In this document: positions 1 to 8,215 of the stretch, in pieces
Numbering within the stretch: the stretch's first letter is position 1
Layout of the letters: every line of letters begins with the position of its first letter
Virus record (IMG/VR): IMGVR_UViG_3300036716_000512
Span: 1 to 33,590 of that record
Reading direction: 5' to 3' (one strand)
Length of the DNA stretch: 33,590 nt
Source: a virus
Program-made: the position numbers and the translations under genes
The notes under the pieces: model-generated
What the model saw: the letters and a program-made list of their open reading frames with translations, nothing else
Databases searched by the model: none
What the model was told of the DNA's origin: nothing

Positions 1-6
1 TATAGA

Positions 7-1068
7 ATGAACGGTCCAAGTGGATTACGTTCTACTCCAACTCAAAGGTCAACACATAGAACTATATCTCTTCCATTACGAGGTGAGCCAAAACTTCGAC
101 CAGCACACTCAAATAATATGTTTAGAAAAACATTGAAACTTAGTAAAGATAACAAAACAGATAACGAAACAGTTAATGAAGAATCTGGAATTTATAAGTG
201 GAACAAAGAAGACCCTAACAATCCTGAAGTACATATTCAAGGATATGGCAGACTTATGCTTAATCAAATAGAAGACAGTATAGTTGGCAAACTTAAAGAA
301 CTTACTAAGATGGCAGAACGAGGTGACTTTGAACAAATACAAAGTCTATTAGACAGAGATGTGATGCAGTCAATGATGAAAGCAGTTGTTGACACAAAAG
401 CAGAACTACAAGCAACTCGTAAAAGAGGTGGACCAAAGTCACGTGGTATCAATAGAGAATCTATACTTGATGTAGTTGGTGAAAGTAAGATAGAAGAATT
501 CGAATTAAATGAATTCACTCTTGTAGATGTTAAAGATATGATTAAAAAAGGTTGGATGGCTAGACCAACTGAGAAACAATGGAAAGAACTTGTAAACATG
601 TATAACAAGTACAAAGGAAATGTAACTAGAAAAGATTTACTAGACTTAGGTATTGCAACACTAGGGCGTAAAGAGTCAGTCAAAGAAAAACAAGAAAAGA
701 CAGATGATTTAAAAGCCTTTGACCCTAGAACTACAAGAGCATTAAATATGTTGAAAACAAAATATCCTCAAGCAGATAATATTCTTTCGGCTCTATTAGC
801 AGATGTTGAAACTAATGAAAAAGATAGTGATGTTGCCGATTTGGCACAAGAACTTAAAATAGACCAATTAACAAAAGCAGTTGATGTCTTACAAAAAGAA
901 ATCAATCTTTTGAAGAGAAAAAAAACTAACGAAACTGGTGGTGTAGGCAAAGTAGTGCCAGGTATTAACACTACTGTTGATGTAGGTCCCAACGAGATTA
1001 CGAAACAAGCGGCTAAGTTTGGCAATAAAGTTAGTAAAGACGGAGTTCCAAAGAAAAATCTACGATAA
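7..1068 (+). CDS. Hypothetical lysine-rich, coiled-coil-forming protein, possibly 5' partial
   Basis: No family is recognised. The reading frame is open to the left edge of the window, so the true start may lie outside it; candidate starts inside are ATG at 7 and ATG at 118 (residue 38). The first ~37 residues are rich in Ser, Thr, Arg and Pro and look disordered. The body is charged and mostly helical, and residues ~275-310 form a plausible coiled coil just before a Lys-rich stretch. The C-terminus is Gly/Val rich. No signal peptide or membrane segment is visible. The last bases are followed directly by the radical SAM gene. A structural or scaffold-associated role is possible from the protein's character and its neighbours at 2365-4996, but nothing in the sequence proves it. 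Confidence 0.6.
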   Translation: MNGPSGLRSTPTQRSTHRTISLPLRGEPKLRPAHSNNMFRKTLKLSKDNKTDNETVNEESGIYKWNKEDPNNPEVHIQGYGRLMLNQIEDSIVGKLKELTKMAERGDFEQIQSLLDRDVMQSMMKAVVDTKAELQATRKRGGPKSRGINRESILDVVGESKIEEFELNEFTLVDVKDMIKKGWMARPTEKQWKELVNMYNKYKGNVTRKDLLDLGIATLGRKESVKEKQEKTDDLKAFDPRTTRALNMLKTKYPQADNILSALLADVETNEKDSDVADLAQELKIDQLTKAVDVLQKEINLLKRKKTNETGGVGKVVPGINTTVDVGPNEITKQAAKFGNKVSKDGVPKKNLR

Positions 1069-1078
1069 AGGCATTCAA

Positions 1079-2344
1079 GTGTATAACAAAGACACAATGT
1101 GTTATAAAACTTGGAATGATATCACAATATCATTACCAAGAAGAACAGCAAGTTGGTGCTGTAAAACAAATCTAACACTAGACCAAATAAAAGAAACTAC
1201 ATTTGATATGGACATCCTGAATGAACATGGTGTAGATTTTCTTTTCAATCATCCTATTCTTCAAAAACGAAAAAATGATTTAGTTAATGGCATTCGGTGT
1301 CCAGATTGTAACGGATGTTGGAATACTGAAGATATATCAGGAGAAAGTCACAGAACACTATACATGGAAAATGGATTCATGGCTAAGAATTTACCAAAAG
1401 ATGAACTATTTGACCTTGATACTCCTGCAACATTTATTGAACTAGACTTAACAAACAAATGTAATCTAGCATGTGTCTACTGTGGTCCAGAACATAGCAC
1501 AAGATGGCAAAAAGAATTAAAAATAGAGAGAGAACCTGATACTGATGAAGAACTATTTCATAAAGTAATGGAGTTATTCGCTGAATACTGTAATACAACA
1601 CTCAGAGGCGAGAAGTATATCAATATCAGTTTATTAGGTGGTGAGCCGTTCTTTACAGAACATATGTATGTATTCTTAGAGTATCTATCAAAGGTACACG
1701 ATAATATAAGTCCAGAAACTGAATTAACCGTATATATTACCACTTCTATGAGTTTTCCTAAACACAAATTTGATAGGTTTATTGAGATAGTAGAGAATAC
1801 TCCAAATATAATGTATATTATGCAATTATCTGGTGAAGCAGTCGGTAGACGTTCAGAGTTAGTAAGGTGGGGGCAAGATTTTAAACAGTGGGATAACAAT
1901 TTAGATATGTTCTTCGAGGAATCAACAAAGTTAAATAACTTAATATTAGGATTTGGATGTGCCCATAACTCTTTATCTCTGCCGTATTTTAAAGACTTTT
2001 TAGTATATATAAACGACAAGATGAAAACAATCGATTACAAATCAAAAGTATGGTTTCATATCAATTATGTAGAGGGTCCTAGTCATTATGCGATGACAAT
2101 GCTAGATAAACGACACGCACAAGCAGTAACTGAACAGATAGATTACATGGAAAATGAAATGATTAATCTTTATAAAAAAGATGAGTATATTGATATGTTA
2201 AAATCACTGAGAAGTCTTATATTAAATAGCACAGTAACTTCAGAAATGAAGCAAAATGCTTCAGATGAGTTTAAAAGATTAGAAAATAGACGAAATATAT
2301 CATTCAAATCTGAATTCCCTCACTTCGATGAACTAGTTAAATGA
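1079..2344 (+). CDS. Radical SAM protein, twitch-type
   Basis: Radical SAM enzymes use a 4Fe-4S cluster bound by CxxxCxxC to cleave S-adenosylmethionine. Here the motif is CNLACVYC, in a typical strand context (FIELDLTNKCNLACVYCGP), followed by a GGEPF motif (LLGGEPFF) that contacts SAM. Upstream lies a second cysteine group (CCKT, then CPDCNGCWNTED) resembling the segment before the core in twitch-domain radical SAM proteins. The substrate is unknown. The frame can be extended to a TTG at 1019, but that has no good ribosome binding site and overlaps the previous gene. GTG at 1079 has AAAGG seven bases upstream and is preferred; ATG at 1097 is also possible. The SAM synthetase at 9849 and a second radical SAM gene at 28491 lie in the same window. 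Confidence 0.85.
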   Translation: MYNKDTMCYKTWNDITISLPRRTASWCCKTNLTLDQIKETTFDMDILNEHGVDFLFNHPILQKRKNDLVNGIRCPDCNGCWNTEDISGESHRTLYMENGFMAKNLPKDELFDLDTPATFIELDLTNKCNLACVYCGPEHSTRWQKELKIEREPDTDEELFHKVMELFAEYCNTTLRGEKYINISLLGGEPFFTEHMYVFLEYLSKVHDNISPETELTVYITTSMSFPKHKFDRFIEIVENTPNIMYIMQLSGEAVGRRSELVRWGQDFKQWDNNLDMFFEESTKLNNLILGFGCAHNSLSLPYFKDFLVYINDKMKTIDYKSKVWFHINYVEGPSHYAMTMLDKRHAQAVTEQIDYMENEMINLYKKDEYIDMLKSLRSLILNSTVTSEMKQNASDEFKRLENRRNISFKSEFPHFDELVK

Positions 2345-2351
2345 CAATTTA

Positions 2352-2363
2352 GATAAATACTAT
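2352..2363 (+). promoter_or_regulatory. T4-late-type promoter box (GATAAATACTATT)
   Basis: The sequence GATAAATACTATT resembles the T4 late promoter consensus TATAAATA with its usual CT-rich continuation. It lies in the 20-base gap between the radical SAM gene and the 68-residue gene. The ATG at 2365 begins six bases after the box, where transcription would be expected to start, and no Shine-Dalgarno sequence lies between them. Assignment is by motif and position only. Confidence 0.5.
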
Positions 2364-2364
2364 T

Positions 2365-2571
2365 ATGAAAATATATGAGATATTAGGCGAAATGACAAGT
2401 GCGGGTGGTATCGCAACTGTGGCAGGACCATTAGGTAGTGGTGACCCGTCGGCTAGTATATATAGTAAAAAGAAAAAGAGTAAGAAAAAGAAAACTAAGA
2501 TGGGATATAGTGCCGAGGTAGGCAACTTATCATATAATACTCCCGTTAAATCACCAATGATTAGAAGGTAG
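2365..2571 (+). CDS. Small basic hypothetical protein
   Basis: This 68-residue protein starts MKIYEILGEM, continues with a Gly/Ala-rich stretch (TSAGGIATVAGPLGSGD), then a strongly basic lysine block (KKKKSKKKKTK, residues ~35-45) and ends IRR. No enzyme motif is seen. The pattern of a short amphipathic N-terminus, Gly-rich centre and Lys-rich tail would suit a small DNA- or capsid-associated protein, but that is inference. The late-type box immediately upstream suggests expression late in infection. The next gene follows eight bases after its stop and begins with a similar amphipathic start (MKLTQLIEQ). Confidence 0.65.
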   Translation: MKIYEILGEMTSAGGIATVAGPLGSGDPSASIYSKKKKSKKKKTKMGYSAEVGNLSYNTPVKSPMIRR

Positions 2572-2578
2572 AAGGCTT

Positions 2579-4996
2579 ATGAAACTGACACAACTTATAG
2601 AACAAAAAGAACGTCCTTACATTTGCGTTCATGCTGATAAAGGCAAACATGAAACTCACGCAGTATCATCTTATGATGCGGCAAAGAATGCGGCTAAACA
2701 TTGGGGAATGAAATCAACATCAGGTATCGATGCACATTTGGCAGAAGGCAATGACGAACACACGGGTTCAGGTCGTAGAATGCAAGTAACACAAGCAGAC
2801 AAAGATAATAATACTGAAGCATGGAAACGTTTTAAAGCAGGTGACCCAAGATATGAATGGAAAGATATGATACTTTCTAAAAAAGAAGGTTACAATGATG
2901 ATGAATGGAGTGACGAAGAAAGGGCTGGAATGGAATATACAGTCTGGGTTGGTGGCACTGAAGTTAATGACAATTGGTTATCATATGACGAAGCAGTCAG
3001 ACTATATGACAAATATAAAGCACAAGGTTATGATGACGTTCAATTAGATGCTCGTATGAAAGAATCATATTCACCAGGTGACGAATACACAGATTCAGAA
3101 GGTATGGTAAGTAATTGCTGTGGTGCTCCTATGATGGACTACAATGATGGACATGGTAGATGTTCAGATTGTAAAGAAATGGCAGCCGGTGAAACTGATG
3201 AAGAATTTTATGAAGATATTTACGATGATGGCAAACTTAGACTAGACCCTAAAACAGGTAAGTATGACCCAGAAGAAGTAAAACAGATGCAACAACAAGG
3301 CGCAGAAATGGCTAGACAAAAGGCTAATCAGAATATGCGAGACAAATTAAACAGAGATATCGATGTATCTCAGAAGGCTCACACTATTACAGTAGAGTAT
3401 GACCTTGAATTAGATACACCCAAATCTAAGAATCCTTTGTTAAAGAAACACTATCAGTTGATGAAGAAATTTAATGTCTTTATTTCAATGCCTCAATGGG
3501 AAGAAGGTCCACCAGACAGTGGCTTCGGTGCGTGGTTTGCCGATGTTAGAGGTTCTAAAGAGAATCTTAAAGGTTGGTTAAAGGCATGGGAATATGATTA
3601 CGATGAACGAGATTATGAAGATATGGGTCTTGAAGAATCAATGAATGAAGACGAAGAAGCAGTTGCGGCTAGAGATGAATTTCTAAAAGTTATGGATATG
3701 AAACCGAAGAGTAGCAACAAAGCAATTGATACAATTAAAAAGATTGTAGCAGACAAACAAAACATGCAAGTCAAATTTGACGATGGCAAGATGAAAGTTG
3801 ATTTATATACAGCATCAGCAGTTTCGGCAGTATACGATGCAGTTAAGCCAGAAACAAAAGTAAAAATTGATGATATGCTAAGAACTAAAGAAGGCATGCT
3901 TAAAATGTCAAACTTTGCATTTAGCAAACTTAGTGAAGGTATTAAAGAAGGCAAACGCATTGATGAGATTTTACCAATTATTGGAGCAGTTGCTGGTGCA
4001 GTTGGAAGAGCAGTTGTTGGCGGTGCGGCAAAACAGGCAACTAAAGCAGTTGCGACAAAAGCCGCGGGTGCAGTTGGTAATGCGGTCGGAAGTGCAATTG
4101 GAAATGCTAACGATACAGTAAACGCATCTAAAAAATCAAAAAAGAATAAAAAAAAATTAAACGCAGTTAAAAATGAAGAAACTGTTAAAGAAAATAAATC
4201 ATTTACAGACGGAACAATTAAAAAACTTCAATATTTAGTTAATACTAATTACGATGTTTATGAAGAAATGGGAGATATCTTTGACATGTTCGGCAGTCCA
4301 TATACTGCGGATGACTGGCTAAGTCATATGAAACTTACTATAGATGAAATATTTACTAAGGAAGGTTCACCAGTACCTCCAGAAGTCGCTAAGGTGTATA
4401 ATGACTTAGAAGCATATTCTAAACAAACAGAACTTCAAGCGAAAAGAAGAGCAAACACTGATAAAAATGGCGCCAATGATGCAATTTATGGTCCAGAAAA
4501 CGAGGACGAGTTGTATATAAGAGATAATTTTGCTCAACAGTGGCATGATGCCTTTCATAAAGTACAGTATCAACTTGGCCTCGAGGCAGAAGAAGACTTC
4601 GATGAAAGTATTGCTAAAGTAGGCGCTCAAGTTGCCGGTGCAGCCAAAAAAGTTGGTGGGGCAGCCAAAAAAGTTGGTGGGGCGGTCAAAACAGTTCAAA
4701 CAGCAGTTGGTGGTATTAAAGATAAAACTGGTAAAAAACATCATCCAAATAGTCCACAAGGCAAGATGATTAAGAACATGACAAAGCAGAATAAACCCAC
4801 TCCAACTACTCTAGGAAAACAGAGTATGGCACAGAGAGCAGTAGGTGGTGTTAAAGCATTAGCAAAGAAAGTCGGTAATCCAATTTCATATGGAGCCGCT
4901 CAATCTGGATTTGGTAATCCTCTTGCGGCATCTAAGCAATATGCGAATGATATGGTAGAACAGGCCATAAAAAAAGCAGAGGCAGAAGACAAATAA
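2579..4996 (+). CDS. Large multidomain hypothetical protein with a zinc-ribbon-like motif
   Basis: The product has 805 residues. Residues ~14-56 form a compact domain (YICVHADKGKHETHA, then SSYDAAKNAAKHW and GIDAHLAE), a type I recall from marine phage proteins of unknown function. Residues 180-198 carry a zinc-ribbon-like CC-x13-CxxC pattern (C180, C181, C195, C198). An acidic Asp/Glu/Tyr-rich middle follows. Residues ~461-510 are Gly/Ala/Val rich (PIIGAVAGAVGRAVVGGAA) and could be membrane-active or a flexible helix. Residues ~685-715 repeat AAKKVGG. The C-terminus is basic. It sits after the 68-residue gene and is followed by a promoter and hairpin. A virion or ejected internal protein would fit such a modular, low-complexity architecture, but no direct evidence exists. 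Confidence 0.7.
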   Translation: MKLTQLIEQKERPYICVHADKGKHETHAVSSYDAAKNAAKHWGMKSTSGIDAHLAEGNDEHTGSGRRMQVTQADKDNNTEAWKRFKAGDPRYEWKDMILSKKEGYNDDEWSDEERAGMEYTVWVGGTEVNDNWLSYDEAVRLYDKYKAQGYDDVQLDARMKESYSPGDEYTDSEGMVSNCCGAPMMDYNDGHGRCSDCKEMAAGETDEEFYEDIYDDGKLRLDPKTGKYDPEEVKQMQQQGAEMARQKANQNMRDKLNRDIDVSQKAHTITVEYDLELDTPKSKNPLLKKHYQLMKKFNVFISMPQWEEGPPDSGFGAWFADVRGSKENLKGWLKAWEYDYDERDYEDMGLEESMNEDEEAVAARDEFLKVMDMKPKSSNKAIDTIKKIVADKQNMQVKFDDGKMKVDLYTASAVSAVYDAVKPETKVKIDDMLRTKEGMLKMSNFAFSKLSEGIKEGKRIDEILPIIGAVAGAVGRAVVGGAAKQATKAVATKAAGAVGNAVGSAIGNANDTVNASKKSKKNKKKLNAVKNEETVKENKSFTDGTIKKLQYLVNTNYDVYEEMGDIFDMFGSPYTADDWLSHMKLTIDEIFTKEGSPVPPEVAKVYNDLEAYSKQTELQAKRRANTDKNGANDAIYGPENEDELYIRDNFAQQWHDAFHKVQYQLGLEAEEDFDESIAKVGAQVAGAAKKVGGAAKKVGGAVKTVQTAVGGIKDKTGKKHHPNSPQGKMIKNMTKQNKPTPTTLGKQSMAQRAVGGVKALAKKVGNPISYGAAQSGFGNPLAASKQYANDMVEQAIKKAEAEDK
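4640..4681 (+). repeat. Tandem 21-bp direct repeat inside the 805-residue gene
   Basis: Two exact, adjacent 21-bp copies (4640-4660 and 4661-4681) encode AAKKVGG twice. A third, degraded copy follows. Copy number could change by slippage without shifting the frame. Confidence 0.9.
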
Positions 4997-5009
4997 ACAC
5001 AAAAATCTA

Positions 5010-5038
5010 TTGACTTATTAAGTCACTTATGTTAATAT
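5010..5038 (+). promoter_or_regulatory. Sigma70-type promoter upstream of the DsbA-like/polymerase operon
   Basis: TTGACT (5010-5015), a 17-bp spacer and TAATAT (5033-5038) preceded by TGT, an extended -10. The expected start is about 5045, which falls at the base of the hairpin at 5041-5064. Confidence 0.6.
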
Positions 5039-5040
5039 AT

Positions 5041-5067
5041 AAAGAGTGTGTAAAAACACTCTTTTTT
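5041..5067 (+). terminator. Hairpin with T-run: terminator or 5'-end stem-loop
   Basis: AAAGAGTGT (5041-5049) pairs with ACACTCTTT (5056-5064) around the six-base loop GTAAAA, and T residues follow to 5067. As read from upstream it is a good intrinsic terminator for the 805-residue gene. It also coincides with the predicted start of the next transcript, so it may form the 5' end of that mRNA. Confidence 0.65.
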
Positions 5068-5092
5068 ATTGTCCAACTTATAGGAGATTTAT

Positions 5093-5353
5093 ATGTCAAT
5101 TGACGCAATTAATGAAGAAGAAAAAGCAAAACTCATCCAACTAGTGAATGAAGGTTGCCTAGTCCTACAAGAATGTGAAGACCTCAAAGGTGGATTACGT
5201 GATACTGTAAGAGCGATTGCTGAAGAAATCGATGTTAAACCAGCGGTTCTAAACAAAGCAATCTCTGTGGCACACAAGGCAAAACTTGCTGAAACTCGCC
5301 AAGACTTTGAAGATATGGAAACTATCTTAGAAACAGTCGGTCGCACTCTTTGA
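5093..5353 (+). CDS. dsbA: DsbA-like small double-stranded-DNA-binding protein
   Basis: The 86-residue product resembles in size and pattern the T4 DsbA protein, which binds double-stranded DNA and aids late transcription. Shared features are an acidic helical N-terminus, a middle segment with EEIDVKPAVLNKAISVAHKAKL, and an acidic C-terminus (RQDFEDMETILETVG). In T4-like phages such proteins have the same order: a helix, then D(V/G)xxxxxNKxxxxxHK, then an acidic tail. The ATG has a clear TAGGAG ribosome binding site. Its stop overlaps the TTG start of DNA polymerase (TTGA), so the two are translationally coupled. The assignment is by remembered family pattern, not by search. Confidence 0.55.
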   Translation: MSIDAINEEEKAKLIQLVNEGCLVLQECEDLKGGLRDTVRAIAEEIDVKPAVLNKAISVAHKAKLAETRQDFEDMETILETVGRTL

Positions 5354-8157
5354 GTTATGTAGATGCCTTCTACAACAAAGACAAAGACATTGTTCAAGTT
5401 GTAGAAAGAAGTAAAGGTAAACGAGTCTACAATGATTATCCAGCGTGGCGTACTTTCTATGTGAAAGACCCACGTGGTGACCATAAAAGTATTCACGGTG
5501 ACACAGTACGACAAATCAAATGTAAACGTCTTAAAGACCTTCATAAAGAACGAAAGATAAACGTAGGCAAAACATTTTACGAAAGTGATATGAAGCCTGA
5601 AGTTAAGTGTTTGAGTGAGAACTATAACGGTATAGACTCGCCAACACTCAATACTGCTTTCTTCGATATTGAGACAGACTTTGATGCCACTCGTGGTTTC
5701 GCTGACCCTAGTGACCCATTCATGCCAATTACAGCCATCACGGTTCATTTACAATGGCTAGATTTACTTGTCACACTTGTAATCCCACCAAAAGGTATGC
5801 GTGAAGGTGAGGGGTTAGAAGAAGCACAACGTATTTGTTCACAGTTTGAAAACACAGAACTCTATCTAAGTGAAGCGGATATGCTGAACGATTTCATGGA
5901 TGTTATCGAAGATGCGGATGTGTTAACTGGTTGGAACTCTGAAGGTTATGATATTCCATATACTGTTAATCGAATTACTAGAGTATTAAGTAAGTCTCAT
6001 ACACGCAAGATGTGTCTTTGGGATTTATATCCTCAGAAACGCAAGATAGTAAAATATGGTAAAGAACAAGAAACATTTGACTTGTTTGGTAGAATTCACT
6101 TAGACTACTTAGAACTCTATCGTAAGTATACTTACCACGAAATGCATTCATACGCACTTGATACGATTGGTGAACACGAAGTTGGTGAAAAGAAAGTAGC
6201 ATATGACGGCACACTAGACCAATTATACAACAATGACTTCTATAAGTTTGTGGCATATAACAGACAAGACGTTGCGTTACTTGATAAGATTGATAAGAAA
6301 CTAAGATTTATCGAACTAGCAAACGAAATTGCACACGATAACACAGTGAACATCAAAACAACAATGGGTGCGGTTGCTGTTACTGAACAAGCAATTATCA
6401 ACGAAGCACACAGACGAGGTATGGTTGTTCCCGACAGAAAGAGACGTGAATGGTCAGACGATGATGTTGACTTCACTGATGAAGAATTACACGACTTAGA
6501 AATGCAGAAGGCCGCTGGTGCTTTCGTGGCAGTTCCTAAGAAAGGTTTACAGAAGTGGGTAGCAGGTATTGATATCAACTCTCTTTATCCATCAGTTATT
6601 CGTGCGATGAATATGTCACCAGAAACTATTGCCGGACAACTTCGACCAGACTTGACTGACGAACTGATTGGTGGAAGAATTAAAGAAGGCAGAAAAACTG
6701 GTGCTAAAACATATGGTTCTTCTCAAGCATGGGATGAAACATTTAGTTCAGAAGAGTTTCGTGTTCTAAATGAGAAAGACAAAGCAAGTAGAGTTACTTT
6801 AGTTTTAGAAGATAGTCCATACGAAGACATGAAAACAGCACAAACAGTATCTGGCGCAGAAGCATATGATTTAATATTCAATAGTGGACTAAACTGGACT
6901 ATCACTGCTAATGGCACTATATTTAAACAAGATATTCAAGGTATTATTCCAAGTCTCTTAGAACGTTGGTATGCAGAACGACAAGTGATGCAACAGAAGA
7001 AAAAAGAAGCGATTAAAGACGGAGATGCAGTTGCGATTGCTCACTGGGATAAACGACAGTTAGTTAAAAAGATTAACTTGAACTCTCTATACGGTGCGTT
7101 GTTGAACCAAGGTTGTCGTTTCTATGATAAGCGTATTGGTCAGAGTACAACACTTACGGGTCGTTGTATTACTCGACATATGGGTGCGAAAACAAATGAA
7201 GTTATCGCAGGTCATTATGACTATAAAGGTCCAGCAGTTATCTATGGTGATACAGACTCCATTTACTATTCAATGTATCCTGTTTACAAACAAGAGATTG
7301 ATGATGGGACTATAGAATGGAACAAAGACAAGGTCTTAGAGTTATATGATGAAGTTGCGAATCAAGTGAACGAAAGTTTCCCAGACTTTATGAAAACATT
7401 CTTTAATGTTCCTAGAAAAGAAGGTGAGATTATCGTTGCTGGTCGTGAGAACTGTGCCACACAAGGTATCTTTATTAAGAAGAAACGATATGCGATGCTT
7501 ATCTATGATGATGATGGCGAACGCCGTGATGTAGATGGCAAACCAGGAAAGATTAAAGCGATGGGTCTTGACCTTAAACGTTCTGATACTCCTGGATATA
7601 TGCAAAACTTCCTAAGTGAAGTGTTATTGAAGATACTAACTGACGGCACACGAGAAGATGTTATTGATATGGTTAAAGAGTTTAAGAAAGAATTTAGAAC
7701 AAAACCAGGTTGGGAAAAAGGTTCTCAATCTCGTGTGAATAACTTGACTTCATACAAGAACAGAGTGAATGCCGCTAAGAAGGCAATGGCAAGAGATTTG
7801 AATAATGGTGGAGACAAATCTAAGAAAGATAAAGTACATCTTCCTGGCCATGTATCAGCCGCATTGAACTGGAATATGTTACGTGAACTCAACCAAGACA
7901 AGTATGCGGTAGAGATTGTAGATGGTATGAAGTGTATCATTTGTAAACTAAAACCTAACACATTCAAGTTAAAGAGTGTAGCATATCCAATTGATGCTAC
8001 AAAGATACCGCAATGGTTTCAGGATTTGCCGTTCGACCACGATTTAATGGAGCAGACGATTGTTGATAAGAAACTAGATAACCTAATTGGAGTACTAAAT
8101 TGGGATATGAGTGATGCAAATGCATCAGAAACCTTTGATAATCTATTCGATTTATAG
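5350..8157 (+). CDS. 43: Family B DNA polymerase (T4 gp43 type)
   Basis: This is the replicative polymerase with 3'-5' proofreading, 935 residues (T4 gp43 has about 900). Exonuclease motifs are FFDIETDFD (Exo I), TGWNSEGYDIPY (Exo II) and YNRQDV (Exo III), all with their acidic residues. Polymerase motifs are DINSLYPSVIRAMN (motif A), KKINLNSLYGALLNQ (motif B) and IYGDTDSIYYSM (motif C, two catalytic Asp), followed by KKKRYAM. No intein or truncation is seen. The start is TTG at 5350, overlapping the previous stop by four bases; the overlap makes this start credible. It would work with the sliding clamp encoded 58 bases downstream and the RNase H at 11983. Clamp-loader genes are not in the window. 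Confidence 0.97.
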   Translation: MSYVDAFYNKDKDIVQVVERSKGKRVYNDYPAWRTFYVKDPRGDHKSIHGDTVRQIKCKRLKDLHKERKINVGKTFYESDMKPEVKCLSENYNGIDSPTLNTAFFDIETDFDATRGFADPSDPFMPITAITVHLQWLDLLVTLVIPPKGMREGEGLEEAQRICSQFENTELYLSEADMLNDFMDVIEDADVLTGWNSEGYDIPYTVNRITRVLSKSHTRKMCLWDLYPQKRKIVKYGKEQETFDLFGRIHLDYLELYRKYTYHEMHSYALDTIGEHEVGEKKVAYDGTLDQLYNNDFYKFVAYNRQDVALLDKIDKKLRFIELANEIAHDNTVNIKTTMGAVAVTEQAIINEAHRRGMVVPDRKRREWSDDDVDFTDEELHDLEMQKAAGAFVAVPKKGLQKWVAGIDINSLYPSVIRAMNMSPETIAGQLRPDLTDELIGGRIKEGRKTGAKTYGSSQAWDETFSSEEFRVLNEKDKASRVTLVLEDSPYEDMKTAQTVSGAEAYDLIFNSGLNWTITANGTIFKQDIQGIIPSLLERWYAERQVMQQKKKEAIKDGDAVAIAHWDKRQLVKKINLNSLYGALLNQGCRFYDKRIGQSTTLTGRCITRHMGAKTNEVIAGHYDYKGPAVIYGDTDSIYYSMYPVYKQEIDDGTIEWNKDKVLELYDEVANQVNESFPDFMKTFFNVPRKEGEIIVAGRENCATQGIFIKKKRYAMLIYDDDGERRDVDGKPGKIKAMGLDLKRSDTPGYMQNFLSEVLLKILTDGTREDVIDMVKEFKKEFRTKPGWEKGSQSRVNNLTSYKNRVNAAKKAMARDLNNGGDKSKKDKVHLPGHVSAALNWNMLRELNQDKYAVEIVDGMKCIICKLKPNTFKLKSVAYPIDATKIPQWFQDLPFDHDLMEQTIVDKKLDNLIGVLNWDMSDANASETFDNLFDL

Positions 8158-8158
8158 G

Positions 8159-8188
8159 TTGACAACCGACATAGAAATATGTTATAAT
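8159..8188 (+). promoter_or_regulatory. Sigma70-type promoter of the sliding clamp gene
   Basis: TTGACA (8159-8164), 18-bp spacer, TATAAT (8183-8188) preceded by TGT. It begins two bases after the polymerase stop. A ribosome binding site (AGGAGAAG) precedes the clamp ATG. The clamp is therefore likely made from its own strong transcript as well as from any read-through. Confidence 0.8.
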
Positions 8189-8215
8189 TAATTAAATTAA
8201 TCAGGAGAAGTAAAA

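Noticed and set aside
264-683. Minus-strand open frames opposite the first gene and elsewhere (for example 5089-5748, 6240-6578)
   Set aside because: They mirror well-supported plus-strand genes, have no ribosome binding sites, and their compositions look like reverse-strand artefacts.
4640-4681. CRISPR-like repeat
   Set aside because: The copies are adjacent without spacers, in frame, and encode a repeated peptide.
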